The notes: a model not told the origin generated them from the letters alone. Counted from the first letter of the stretch, positions 29,925 through 40,800 are shown. The stretch: DNA of 64,000 bases from Megaustenia siamemsis (GCA_032433765.1 JAVIAB010000102.1:12043914-12107913), one strand, 5' to 3'. Made by a program: numbers and translations.

Positions 29925-30645
29925 ATAATTAGAATAAAAGAAAGCAACAAGAAAGGTCTAAGTCTGAATAGTAAGAAAACAGAAGTAATGGTCATATCAA
30001 AGAAACAATCATCACCATCATGCAGCATAAAAATAAACAGGACAAATTTGAAATAAGTGCAACGCGTCAAATACTTGGGCACAATAATAACATCAGATGG
30101 AAGATGCATCACGGAAATAAAAAAACAGAATAGCTCATGCTAAAATAGCATTTCAGAAAATGACAAATATCTTGTGCAACAAATATATGTCAATAGAAGT
30201 GAGAAAGAGAGTTCATCGGTGCTATATAGAACCAATTCTGACCTATGGAAGCGAATCATGGACAGTGGACAAACAAATGAAAAGACGATTAGAGGCCACA
30301 GAGATGGGATTTCTCAGAAGAATGTTGAAAGTTCCCTGGACAGATAAAAAGACCAATGAGGAAATTCTCAAAAAGGCCAACACAAAAAGGGAGCTCCTAA
30401 AAAACATCAGAAAGAAACAATCAACATTTATCGGGCATATGAGAAGATGAAATTTGGAATACTTGGTTACAACAGGCAAAATAAAGGGAAAGAGAAATCG
30501 CGGACGACAAAGAGAAAATATTCGATAGTTTAGTGTCATGGCATGGAAAACAGTCAACAACAGAACTGATACGATGCACTGTAGATAGAAGATTGTGGAA
30601 GGACATGATCGCATATGCCAACCGGTATGGTACATGATGATGATG
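29925..30645 (+). mobile_element. LINE-C, 5'-truncated copy
   Basis: Reads ESNKKGLSLNSKKTEVMVIS, QRVKYLGTIITSDGRCIT, KMTNILCNKYMSIEVRKR, HRCYIEPILTYGSESWT, EMGFLRRMLKVPWTDKKT, then LWKDMIAYANRYGT and a GATGATGATGAT tail. ATTATAATTAGA (left) and ATTATAATAGA (right) are a likely target-site duplication. Frameshifts near 30055 and 30450. Confidence 0.92.
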
Positions 30646-30759
30646 ATTATAATAGATCACGTGGCTGCTAACTATTCAGTTGATTGGCTAGAATGAGCTG
30701 TTATTTTCAAGCCTAGAAAAGGTAAACTGAATAAAAATGCTTTGACTTCGGTTGTTAGT

Positions 30760-31738
30760 TACAAGATGGAGGAGGAAGAGCAGCATGAAAACAAGAAGGA
30801 GGAAGAGGGGAGAAGAAATAGGAGGAGGATGAAAAGTTTTAGGAGGGGAAGTAAAAGGAGAAACAGAAAGAGGAGGAAGAAAGATGGTGGAGGAGAAGAA
30901 AAAAGGGGGTGGAGAAGATGAAAGGTGGAGGAGAAAAAGAAAGGGGGTGGAGAAGATGAAAGGTGGAGGAGGAGAAGAAGAAAGGGGGTGGAGAAGAAGA
31001 AAGGTGGAGGAGAAAAAGAAAGGGGGTGGAGAAGATGAAAGGTGGAGGAGAAGAAGAAAGGGGGTGGAGAAGAAGAAAGGGGGTGGAGAAGAAAAGAAAG
31101 GTGGTGGAGAAGAAGAAAGGGGTGGAGAAGAAGAAAGGGGGTGGAGAAGAAAAAGAAAGGTGGTGGAGAAGAAAAAGAAAGGTGGTGGAGAAGAAGAAAG
31201 GGGGTGGAGAAGAAGAAAGGGGGTGGAGAAGAAGAAGAAAGGAGGAGGAGAAGAAGAAAGGTGGAGGAGAAGAAGAAAGGAGGAGGAGGAGAAGAAGAAA
31301 GATAGAGGAGAAGAAGAAAGGTGGTGGAGAAGAAGAAAGGGGGTGGAGAAAAAGAAAGGAGGTGGAGAAAAAGAAAGGGGGTGGAGAAGAAGAAAGGAGG
31401 TGGAGAAAAAGAAAGGAGGTGGAGAAAAAGAAAGGGGGTGGAGAAGAAGAAAGGAGGTGGAGAAAAAGAAAGGTGGTGGAGAAGAAGAAAGGTGGAGGAG
31501 AAGAAGAAAGGAGGTGGAGGAGAAGAAAGGAGGTGGAGAAGAAGAAAGGTGGAGGAAAAGAAGAAAGGAGGTGGAGATGAAGAAAGGTGGAGAAGAAGAA
31601 AGGAGGTGGAGAGAAGAAAAGTAGAGGAGAAGAACAAATGAAGGAGAAGAAGTTTTAGGAAAAGAAGGTGAATAAAAAGGAGGAGGATGATAAGTAGAAG
31701 CAGAGAAGGAGCAGGAATAAGAGGATATGAAGATAGAG

Positions 31739-31740
<2 letters not shown>
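30760..31740 (+). repeat. Polypurine minisatellite block
   Basis: About 0.9 kb almost free of pyrimidines on the plus strand, built from a 19-bp unit (GGGGGTGGAGAAGAAGAAA) with variants. Because 19 is not a multiple of 3, the three translated frames rotate into KKKGGGEEE/RRRKGVEKK patterns, and the minus strand into Ser/Pro/Phe-rich ORFs up to 389 codons. None is a gene. Confidence 0.95.
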
Positions 31741-31769
<29 letters not shown>

Positions 31770-31790
31770 TATTATTATTATTATTGTTTA
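31739..31790. repeat. (ATA)n(TTA)n palindrome
   Basis: About nine ATA/TAA units followed by six ATT units, which can form a hairpin. Confidence 0.93.
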
Positions 31791-31949
31791 AAAAATAAAA
31801 GTAGTGCGTACATATCTTGCCTTCAGACTTGTCGAGATATGATATTAGTGTCCTCATTTTTCAAAGACCAGCCGCACAATTATACGTCATGTGGCCAGCA
31901 TTATGCCAATCCGACCGTTTTGCAGAGTAAGCCCCAAAGCCAGTCCAGT

Positions 31950-32215
31950 TTTTTCTTCTTCTTCTCTCCTTCTCTCCTTCTTCTTCTTCTTCTTCTTCCT
32001 CTTTTTTCTTCTTCTTCCTCTTTCTCTTCTTCATCGACCTCTTTCTCTTCTTCATCGACCTCTTTCTCTTCTTCTTTCTCCTCCTCCTTTTCCTCTAATT
32101 CATCCTCTTTATCCTTATCTTCCTCCTCTTCTTCTTTCTCTTCCTCCTCCTCTTCTTTACCTTCTCTTTCTCCTCCTCTTCTTCACCTTCTCTTTTTCTC
32201 CTCCTTTTCTTGTTT
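31950..32215 (+). repeat. Polypyrimidine CTT/TCC block
   Basis: A TTC/CTT/TCC-rich run complementary in composition to the purine block 200 bp upstream, so the two could pair in a transcript. Ser/Phe ORFs are artefacts. Confidence 0.93.
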
Positions 32216-32289
32216 CATTACGGTTTATATCTACAAATGTTTATTTTCGATGAGTTTCGTTGTCTTTAACAAAGGCCAATAAAGTTTGG

Positions 32290-34045
32290 CATTTAGTTGT
32301 AGCTCTATGGGTATCTCTCAAACCACTATACTAGCTACAGTCTTGTACATGTGGTGTAGCCTGTGGTGTTAGTGTCTAGTTCCGATCTCTCAAACCATTG
32401 TACTAGCTACAGTCTTGTACATGTGGTGTAGCCTGTGGTTTTTGTGTCCAGTTCCGATCTCTCAAACCGTTGTACTAGCTACAGTCTTGTTTTCATGTGG
32501 TGTTTGTGTTCAGTTCTGATCTCTCAAACCATTGTTTTAGCTACAGTCTTGTACATGTGGTGTAGCCTGTGGTGTTAGTGTCTAGTTTCGATCTCTCAAA
32601 CCATTGTACTAGCTACAGTCTTGTTGTACATGGGGTGTTTGTGTTCAGTTCCGATCTCTCAAACCATTGTACTAGCTACAGTCTTGTTGTACATGGGGTG
32701 TTTGTGTCCAGTTCCGATCTCTCAAACCATTGTACTAGCTACAGTCTTGTTGTACATGGGGTGTTTGTGTCCAGTTCCGATCTCTCAAACCATTATACTA
32801 GCTACAGTCTTGTTGTACATGGGGTGTTTGTGTTCAGTTCCGATCTCTCAAACCATTGTACTAGCTACAGTCTTGTACATGGGATGTTTGTGTCCAGTTC
32901 CGATCTCTCAAACCATTATACTAGCTACAGTCTTGTACATGGGATGTTTGTGTTCAGTTCCGATCTCCCAAACCATTATACTAGATACAGTCTTGTACAT
33001 GGGATGTTTGTGTTCAGTTCCGATCTCTCAAACCATTGTACTAGCTACAGTCTTGTTGTACATGGGGTGTTTGTGTCCAGTTCCGATCTCTCAAACCATT
33101 GTACTAGCTACAGTCTTGTACATGGGATGTTTGTGTCCAGTTCCGATCTCTCAAACCATTGTACTAGCTACAGTCTTGTACATGGGATGTTTGTGTTCAG
33201 TTCCGATCTCTCAAACCATTGTACTAGCTACAGTCTTGTACATGTGGTGTAGCCTGTGGTTTTTGTGTCCAGTTCCGATCTCTCAAACGTTGTACTAGCT
33301 ACAGTCTTGTTTTCATGTGGTGTTTGTGTTCAGTTCTGATCTCTCAAACCATTGTTTTAGCTACAGTCTTGTACATGTGGTGTAGCCTGTGGTGTTAGTG
33401 TCTAGTTTCGATCTCTCAAACCATTGTACTAGCTACAGTCTTGTTGTACATGGGGTGTTTGTGTCCAGTTCCGATCTCTCAAACCATTGTACTAGCTACA
33501 GTCTTGTACATGGGATGTTTGTGTCCAGTTCCGATCTCTCAAACCATTATACTAGCTACAGTCTTGTACATGGGATGTTTGTGTTCAGTTCCGATCTCCC
33601 AAACCATTATACTAGCTACAGTCTTGTACATGGGATGTTTGTGTTCAGTTCCGATCTCTCAAACCATTGTACTAGCTACAGTCTTGTTGTACATGGGGTG
33701 TTTGTGTCCAGTTCCGATCTCTCAAACCATTGTACTAGCTACAGTCTTGTACATGGGATGTTTGTGTCCAGTTCCGATCTCTCAAACCATTGTACTAGCT
33801 ACAGTCTTGTACATGGGATGTTTGTGTTCAGTTCCGATCTCTCAAACCATTGTACTAGCTACAGTCTTGTTGTACATGGGGTGTTTGTGTCCAGTTCCGA
33901 TCTCTCAAACCATTATACTAGCTACAGTCTTGTACATGTGGTGTTTGTGTTCAATTCCGATCTCTCAAACCATTGTACTAGCTACAGTCTTGTTGTAGAC
34001 CCCTACATGGGGTGCAGCCTGTGGTGTTTGTGTTTGTGTTCAGTT
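32290..34045 (+). repeat. 60-bp minisatellite with an approximately 820-bp higher-order period
   Basis: About 29 units of GTTCCGATCTCTCAAACCAT, TGTACTAGCTACAGTCTTGT, ACATGGGATGTTTGTGTCCA. A marker run (TTTTCATGTGGTG, then TTCTGATCTC, then TGTTTTAGCTAC, then GTTAGTGTCTAG) is present near 32485-32585 and again near 33308-33405. Units of 60 or 63 bp keep ORFs of 185-259 codons open; these have no family and are not genes. Confidence 0.95.
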
Positions 34046-34740
34046 CCGAAATGTAGCAAACTGCATAATCAACCAATAAAAAGTTCGCCGTATTCTGTGA
34101 ACTGGAATCATCTTGTTAGCAGACGAATGCACTATTACATCTTGGCCACTACGTTTTTCTTTGTTTAGACGTGTTTTTGGCACGCATTTGTTTCATTTAC
34201 TTATTCCGTCTTAGATATACATCAATACAATTGGCACGTGTTGTTGGTGCGGCATTCCAGGCAGTGGCCTTGACGAATTGGAGCAAGGATCATAACAACC
34301 ACGTCTTGTGAAAGACATGCAGAATTCTAGAAACCCGATCTTTAAAATAACAAATGTTCTTATACTTCTTATCCCTTCACCCTTTAGATGTATGGAATAT
34401 AATTGTTTGTTGTGTCGCTAGTTTAACATTTACAGGTCCATTTTTTATTTTTAGTTGACAGTTTGCCAGGTCTTATTATTTTTGTTCTTCAATGTTTGAA
34501 ACTATAAACATCTCTGACTGAGAGCTGGCATTTTGCTTACTAAGTCTTAATTTTATCATTTCCGGTTTATTTTACAAGATTTGTGACCAAAATATTATGG
34601 TCCACACGAATGTCAGATAGTAAGATATAGGAGCCGGGAAAGAGGTTAGTAGTGTACAAGAATGTCTCACCGGTAAATACAGTCGGGAAAGGGAAAATCC
34701 CAATGTAGTTAGACATAAGATTTGTTAAGAAGGTTAGTTG
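34046..34740. other. No recognisable gene
   Basis: Unique-looking AT-rich DNA. An R1-like TGCGTCTTTCGGCCTGACAC piece begins at about 34756. Confidence 0.5.
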
Positions 34741-34794
34741 CAAAGCCAGAGTATCTGCGTCTTTCGGCCTGACACATCTCTTTTCGTCATGGGT

Positions 34795-35095
34795 CATCAT
34801 CATCAAGTACCGGGCCTGCTGGCGTAGGTGATCATGTCTCTCCACAATTTTCGATCTCGACAGTTATTTATCATTTCTGTTGTTGACCTTCTGCCAAGTC
34901 ATTCTTTTAAGCTGTCTGGTATCTTTTCTCTTTGCTTCCCTCTATCTCTTCGTCCCTCAATGTTTCCAGTTGTTACAATATATTCCAGTTGTTCTCTTCT
35001 CATTACATGGCCAAAAAAATTATGATTGTTTATTCCTAATATTGGAAATTAGCTCTCTTTTTGCTCTGGCCTCTTTCAGAACGTTTTCATTACTA
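34795..35095 (-). mobile_element. LINE-B 3' end with 12-bp target-site duplication
   Basis: Minus strand: NENVLKEARAKRELISN, the EQLEYIVTTG block and LWRDMITYASRPGT, tail ATGATGATG. TTCGTCATGGGT flanks at 34783-34794 and 35096-35107. It was inserted into the R1-like piece. Confidence 0.95.
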
Positions 35096-35214
35096 TTCGT
35101 CATGGGTAGATTTGTTTAAAACAATTTAGTCTGGACAGCAACCATTTTTGGCATATTCTTTTCAACTTTAAACTGCCAAGATTTATTCTAAATGTGCGTT
35201 AAAACCAGGGTAAA

Positions 35215-35345
35215 GGTAAAGCCAAGAAGTAATCACGAATAAGAAGTGAAAGATCCACACCGTCTGTGGCGGGATTCGAATACGGTACCTGCTTTTTCAG
35301 AAGCCGAAGACTTAACTGAAGACTCTAGACCGACCACACATTCCC
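35215..35345 (-). mobile_element. Truncated tRNA-derived SINE head
   Basis: Minus strand contains GTGGTCGGTCTAGAGT (A-box-like) and ACCGTATTCGAATCCCGCC (B box). The body after TTCACTTC is short, and it differs from SINE-1, SINE-2 and SINE-3. Confidence 0.55.
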
Positions 35346-35508
35346 CTAATACAAACAAAAACAGAGATCTACTGTGCAGTTGTGTATCCCGGCAAAATTA
35401 CTTAATATAATTTATAAACATTAAAAGATGAAAAGCTGAAGGTTTAACATACAGAGATGATAGAAGCACTAAAGGATTTTGGTATAGTAACAATCCCATA
35501 CAAATGCA

Positions 35509-35509
35509 A

Positions 35510-35570
<61 letters not shown>
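35509..35570. repeat. (TA)n microsatellite
   Basis: About 30 TA units in otherwise unassigned intronic DNA (35346-35714). Confidence 0.97.
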
Positions 35571-35571
<1 letters not shown>

Positions 35572-35714
35572 CACAGGATTTACACAAATATTAACTAAAA
35601 AACGCATAGCGTATTGTCTTGGCGATGAAACCTGGCCTGATGGAATTCATTGAGTTATTTTAGAACAGTACATTTGGAGAGTCATACAACACAAATCTTA
35701 CTTAAAGTTATCAT

Positions 35715-36238
35715 CGTCATGTGCCATACCGGTTGGCTTGGACGATCATGTCCTTCTACAAATTTCTATCTACAGTGCATCGTATCAATTCTGTTGTTGA
35801 CCATTTTCCATGCCATGACACCAAGCTCAAGCTATCCAGTATTTTCTGTCTTTGTTGTCTGCGATCTCTGCTTCCTTTTATTTTGCCTGTTGTAACCAAG
35901 TATTCCAACTTTTCTCTTCTCATGATGTTCCCGATAAATGTTGATTGTTTCTTTCTGATGTTTTTTAGTAGCTCCTTTTTAGTGTTGTCCTTTTTGAAAA
36001 TTTCCTCATTGGTCTTTTTAACTGTCCAGGGAACTTTCAACATTCTTCTGAGAAATCCCATCTCTGTGGCCTCTAATCGTCTTTTCATTTGTTTGTCTAC
36101 TGTGCATGATTCGCTTCCATAGGTCAGAATTGGTTCTATATAGCACCGATGAACTCTCTTTCTCATTTTTATTGACATTGATTTGTTGCTTAAGATATTT
36201 TTCATTTTCTGAAATATTTTGGTCTGAGCTATTCTGTT
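35715..36238 (-). mobile_element. LINE-C 3' part
   Basis: Minus strand ORF of 149 codons: KNILSNKSMSIKMRKRVH, CYIEPILTYGSESCTVDKQM, EMGFLRRMLKVPWTVKKTNE, TFIGNIMRREKLEYLVTTGK, ending YGTxxDD-type sequence with a short GATGAT tail. TTAAAGT on both sides may be a target-site duplication. Confidence 0.9.
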
Positions 36239-36730
36239 TTTAAAGTGATAGAACTATGCTTTTTTTAAAAAGTTATACACAAACACATTTCAAAACAAAA
36301 TGAGCGTGGAGTTAAGAATAACAATTTAGATTAAGGAAAAACAGACAAAAATCGTATTGCCTGCCAGCACTTGATCGACCTACTGATGTCACCGACGAAC
36401 GGGATCGGTGGAAAAAAAAGAGAGTTGATCCCGACCTTATGCCACTTCCCAGTGGTAATCATGGATACAGATTAACCAACGAGTATGGATCAGAGAGGGA
36501 AGCCAGTCTTTTACCTAAAAATGTTAATTGAAGTCGGATGTTTTGGACTTAAAGAATCATATAGAGCGGCTTGCAGTAAATTAGTGAATCAGTGCGTTTA
36601 TCCCCATATAGCCTTCTCTCTCGGATACCTTACTCCTTTGGTCATATTAGTTAATCTGTTTCGAGTCTCCCTTCGTCAAAGCGAAGAAAGATCTTGATCA
36701 ATTTTGGCTCACTCAAGACAAATTAGCATT
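36239..36730. other. No recognisable gene
   Basis: Includes a 70-codon ORF at 36485-36697 without recognisable family. I see no splice signals or conservation argument to call it an exon. Confidence 0.45.
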
Positions 36731-36743
36731 AAGTCCGTGGGAT

Positions 36744-37045
36744 TTTTGCGTTCGCCAGCTTTTACCTCTGACGAAGTCCCTAGAGACTAGGAACTGAATT
36801 TTGCGTGTTAATCCGTTTTTCCCTGGCAGCCATGTGCTCAGGGGTCCCTCGCCGCACAGGCAGATAACTCCGTCTTCGGAGGTACTAATATTTTTTCCGT
36901 CGATGAGTAATTGACGTTTCGAGCCGGGCCTCCCTGCTGAGACCAGGGGTGGTTACCGCAGAGAGAAATCACAAATAAAAATCCCAACTGGTTCAGCCGG
37001 GATTTTAACCCACAACCTCTCTGCCTCGAGACCAACCAGTCCCCC
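36744..37045 (-). mobile_element. SINE-2, full length with target-site duplication
   Basis: Minus-strand SINE-2 with GGTCTCGAGGCAGAGAGG head, GGTTAAAATCCCGG box and the TTTTGCGTTCGCC end in antisense. AAGTCCGTGGGAT (36731-36743) and AAGTCTGTGGGAT (37046-37058) form a 13-bp duplication with one difference. Confidence 0.93.
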
Positions 37046-37140
37046 AAGTCTGTGGGATCATTCCCTATCCAGACGCTAGTGGTTGTCTTGAAACAGGAGT
37101 AGGTAACTGTTTTGATAACTTTCCTACTGCCTACTGTTTG

Positions 37141-37156
37141 GGGGGGGGGGGGGGGA
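37141..37156 (+). repeat. Poly-G run
   Basis: Sixteen consecutive G bases; length may vary in sequencing. Confidence 0.85.
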
Positions 37157-37448
37157 ACTTGTTTGGATCAGAATGTCCTTGTAGTTGCGTCACGCTTGCA
37201 TAACAGACAACATGATAAAAGTGCAAGTATTGGCCAAAATAAACAGGAAAACAGGAGCTATGGATTAATTAACAATGACCTAGTTCACCCGATGCCAGGT
37301 ACTGGACCTGGGATAGAATATAAAAAAAAAACGGGAACAAATAAGAGAGAAAAAAAGTAAATAAGTTAACGGATAAAAGAGATAAAGAAAGAAAATAATA
37401 AACCGAAAAAAATAAAGAAAGAGAAAAAAATAATAAACCGAAAAAATA

Positions 37449-37624
37449 AAAGATAAGATAAGATAAGATAAGATAAGATAAGGTAAGATAAGATAAGATA
37501 AGATAAGATAAGATAAGATAAGATAAGATAAGATAAGATAAGATAAGATAAGATAAGATAAGATAAGATAAGATAAGATAAGATAAGATAAGATAAGATA
37601 AGATAAGATAAGATAAGATAAGAT
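37449..37624 (+). repeat. (AGATA)n pentanucleotide array
   Basis: About 35 AGATA units with one AGGTA variant. The minus-strand LILSYLILSY ORFs follow from the 5-bp period and are not genes. Confidence 0.97.
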
Positions 37625-37799
37625 CGATCTCTGCAACATATTGAATAACAAGCTGTAATATGAGAATATAAGAATGTTCCCTATGAATAATCTTATTGAC
37701 ATGGCTCATGTACTGACAAAACATTCAATGGCGGATACGTTTTGTGGAGGTCGTATAGGCAGGACCGGGTTTGGGCCTGGGCTAAATAAGCAAGCTACA

Positions 37800-38200
37800 G
37801 TTTAGGGCCTCACAATATGAGGGGGCCTCAAATTAATTAAAAAAAAAAAATCTTTGATCGACATCTTCTGGAGTTATTTTGTAAACAGGGGCCCTCACAA
37901 ACAGAGGGGGGGGGGCCTTAGTTAAAAAAAAATAAATCTTTAATTGAGACCTTCTGGCGTGATTTTTTTTTTAAACAAGGGGCCTCACAGTTTCATTTAG
38001 CTTAACCAGGTTAGGGCCTCACGGTTTCATTTAGCTTAACCAGGTTAGGGCCTCACGCTTTCATTTAGCTTAAACAGGTTAGGGTCTCACAATTTCATTT
38101 TTCTTAACCAGGTTAGGGCCTCACATTTTCATTTAGCTTATCCAGGTTAGGGCCTCACAATTTGATTTAGCTTAGCCCAGGTTAGGGCCTCATCAGGTTT
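37800..38200 (+). repeat. GGGCCTCA-containing minisatellite
   Basis: Six 34-bp units at 37977-38190 (TTAGGGCCTCACAGTTTCAT, then TTAGCTTAACCAGG), preceded by two longer diverged units of about 110 bp that also start with GGGCCTCACA. Confidence 0.9.
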
Positions 38201-38479
38201 AAATCTGGTCCTGGTTGTAGCACAGCAACAAAGATCTTTCATTACGTGGAGTCCATAGACATACTTCCTAATGTACCCTAAGTCTGGCCCAGATAGTTCA
38301 TAAATTATCACTATCTACCGCCAGGTTATCTTTATAAAGTGTACATCTCTTTCGCTTTCTCGTAGTCCACTGCATTGCTTGTTTGCTATTTCTGTATCTT
38401 TTCCGGTCACATGGTCTGTCAAGCTCCATCCGCTGTATACTATAAATGTTTGCATCTCTTCTTGGTTGTACCTTTTGAG

Positions 38480-38960
38480 CAGAACTTCCGGTTCCAAGAT
38501 GGTGGAAAAGAGTTTGTGTTTCATTGAACACCGCATTATTTGCACATGAGGCTGATCAATTTCAGCTCTCTAATGTAGATTGCTGTGATGAAATCAACTG
38601 GAGTTTTTAAGTTAAGGATTATGAACCTGTGATACGGAGGTTTGTGCACGTGGTTGCGGTCTTTTCAGTGAATCAGGCGGTGTGGGTACATCTTTTGTTG
38701 TCAATTGTGCATTGTATGTCATGGCTTTGGAAGCTGTTCTGTAGCCATCGTATGAATAGTTCGGCAGCTGATTACTTCCAGCTCTCTCATGTACATTGCT
38801 GTTCCAAGTCAACTGAAGGTTCCACTGTAAGGATTATGCATCGGTTCTACTGTGTTCTGCACCTGGCTGCGGTCTTTTCAGTGAACCAAGCGTTGTTTGT
38901 ACATCCATTCTAGTCACACATTGTGCGTACTACGTCATTGTCTTGGACGATGTGGCAATG
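38480..38960 (+). repeat. Tandem duplication of about 230 bp
   Basis: Two copies (about 38500-38740 and 38760-38960) share TTCAGCTCTCTAATGTAGAT / TTCCAGCTCTCTCATGTACA, AAGGATTATG, GCGGTCTTTTCAGTGAA and a TGTACATC block. The left end ACTTCCGGTTCCAAGATGG resembles the start of element X. Confidence 0.75.
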
Positions 38961-39011
38961 AGATCGTATATCCCTAACGCTATAAATTAAGTAACATACT
39001 CAAAATACTCG

Positions 39012-39270
39012 GGAGCCGCGATAGTTCAGTGATTAGTGAACTGGACTACAAAGGACAGGAGGTAGGGTTCGATCCCAACCGACGATTTCTGGGTTCACCC
39101 AGCCTTAAATGGGTACCAGATTTTTTTCTGGGAAAGTAAAGCGGCACGAGCGTAATACCGACCACATTACCCCAAAAATCAAGTGCCGAAGGTCTGTAAA
39201 ATGTATGGTCACTAAGACCATATTCCCTATACGCCACTTGGCGTGACGCGGGCTCTTTACTTTTTTTTTT
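39012..39270 (+). mobile_element. SINE-1, full-length copy
   Basis: A 259-bp element from GGAGCCGCGATAGTTCAGTG to GGGCTCTTTACTTTTTTTT, with A box (TAGTTCAGTGATT) and B box (GGTAGGGTTCGATCCC). It is flanked by the exact 14-bp duplication ACTCAAAATACTCG at 38998-39011 and 39271-39284. The best reference copy of this family here. Confidence 0.96.
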
Positions 39271-39289
39271 ACTCAAAATACTCGTCACA

Positions 39290-39880
39290 GAAAAAGACTA
39301 AATGCCACATGCGATGTCTCCGCAAATAATGCACATCAAATGGCAGGACAAAATAACTAACTTAACTGTCCAGCAACGTGCTAAGACCCCAACAATCATG
39401 TCAATGCTCAGATGTCGAAGACTAAGATGGCTGGGGCACGTCCAGCGAATGGAAGAAAAATGCACCCCCAAGCTAATACTATATGGTGAACTAATACACG
39501 GAAAACGACAAATCGACAGACCTAAACTACGATATAGAGATATCTGTAAATCATCTCTGAATGACTTCTCCATCCTTGAAAATGTCTGGAAACATCTGGC
39601 AAGTGATCGCACATCATGGAGAGCATGTATAAGGAATGGTATAATATAATTTGAGACTGTGCGAATGCAAAACTTAGAAGAGAAAAGACTCATGAAAAAG
39701 GAAGGAAAACCCTGTGGATCAATGGGCCTGACTTGTTCATTCTGTGGCCGTGTGTGTCAAACATTGGTAGAATTAGCCACGAGAGAAGCTGTTCGACAAA
39801 AACAAAACCTCAAAAAATACACAATAGCCTCCGCTAGACAGTCTGACGAATACCAAGACGAGAAGTGCCATAAATAAATG
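39290..39880 (+). mobile_element. LINE-F C-terminal region
   Basis: Encodes IMHIKWQDKITNLTVQQRA, MSMLRCRRLRWLGHVQRMEE, YGELIHGKRQIDRPKLRY, WKHLASDRTSWRACI and, after a stop, GLTCSFCGRVC. The CxxC..HxxxC zinc-finger end is frameshifted in this copy but intact at 46.9-47.0 kb. Confidence 0.9.
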
Positions 39881-39889
39881 AAGTAGGAC

Positions 39890-40115
39890 TCGATGATGTT
39901 CGCAAATCTGCAGTCCTGGTGTGACTCCCCTGATCTTCAAGTCAAGAGGAATGCTGTCTAAAGAGAACTACAGGGAAAAGAACAGAAGACTTGTGAACGA
40001 GCATGGTTTTATTTCTGTTGTTTCAGGCTGCCGGATTTGCTTAGGAGGGGATCAGAGCACGTATGGGCAGTTGTTCGATGCGTGTTGAAGTTAATCCGGC
40101 GATTAACATAACCAG
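39890..40115 (+). mobile_element. 3' end of an RNase H-type LINE
   Basis: GLLRRGSEHVWAVVRCVL is the terminal block that also follows the RNase H fragment at 52.03 kb (LRRGSEHLTGMFRVQ). Confidence 0.55.
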
Positions 40116-40129
40116 ATTAACATAACCAA

Positions 40130-40313
40130 CGGCTGAACCAGCTGGGATTTTTATTTATGATTTCTCTCTGCAGCAATCACCCCTGGTCTCAGCAGGGAGA
40201 CCCGGTTTGAAACGTCAATTACTCATCGACGACAAAAAAATGAGTATCTCCGGAGACGGAGTTATCTGCTTGTACGCCAGAAAATGTAATGTAATGCCAG
40301 AGAAAAATGGATT
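40130..40313 (+). mobile_element. SINE-2, left part (split by LINE-G)
   Basis: Lacks the tRNA head; starts GGCTGAACCAGCTGGGATTT and runs to AGAGAAAAATGGATT, where LINE-G is inserted. It continues at 40721. Confidence 0.92.
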
Positions 40314-40708
40314 CTTCTTCTACTTTTCTCTTTTCACTGATACCTAAAATGTGTCGTGGTTTATATCATTTGCCGTTCTTGAGCTGATCGAATTGTCTGA
40401 ATTAGTGATTTTCCTTTGTTGTTACATGTCTCTATCACTGCATCTATCCATCTTCTTCTGGGTCTTCCTCTTGGTCTTTTCCCATGCATTCTCGAGAAGA
40501 ACGCCCTTGATGGTGATTGGTGAGGATTCATTCTGACCAGGTGGCCAAACCATTTAAGTTGTTGTTCTATATATTCTTGGCAGGGTTTTATTCCTACCAT
40601 TTTTCTTATGGTTTCATTTGGTATTCTATCTCTTCTTGTGTTGTTTCCTACTTTTCTCAAGCATCGCATCTCACATGTATTGATCTTTCTTAAATGTGAT
40701 TTAGATGT
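40314..40708 (-). mobile_element. LINE-G, 5'-truncated, inserted in SINE-2
   Basis: Minus strand: SKSHLRKINTCEMRCLRKV, RDRIPNETIRKMVGIKPC, LKWFGHLVRMNPHQSPS, GKRPRGRPRRRWIDAV. GAAAAATGGATT at 40302-40313 and 40709-40720 is the target-site duplication. The 3' tail on the coding strand is GAA/AAG-rich. Confidence 0.96.
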
Positions 40709-40720
40709 GAAAAATGGATT

Positions 40721-40800
40721 AACACGCAAAATTCAGTTCCTAGATCCTAGGTACTTCGCCAGATGTGAAAACTGGCGAACGATAAAAAGAAACCTAACCA
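40721..40800 (+). mobile_element. SINE-2, right part
   Basis: Continues AACACGCAAAATTCAGTTCC through GGCGAACGATAAAAAG. TAACCAAC occurs before the left part and after this end, a possible 8-bp target-site duplication of the SINE. Confidence 0.9.

Noticed and set aside
30688..31857. Long Ser/Pro/Phe-rich ORF on the minus strand and Glu/Lys/Gly-rich ORFs on the plus strand
   Set aside because: They arise from a 19-bp polypurine repeat read in rotating frames; no domain, splice context or start signal supports a protein.
32569..34168. ORFs of 185-259 codons with repeated SSDLSNHCTSYSLV
   Set aside because: The 60-bp unit is a multiple of three, so frames stay open by arithmetic; two frames are open at once, and unit variation does not look codon-constrained.
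36485..36697. Possible 70-codon exon
   Set aside because: No recognisable family, no convincing splice sites, and it lies in the long intron 1.
37269..37724. LILSY-repeat ORFs
   Set aside because: Translation of an (AGATA)n array.
37977..38190. Telomere-like TTAGGG
   Set aside because: The hexamer occurs once per 34-bp unit and not as a tandem telomeric run.
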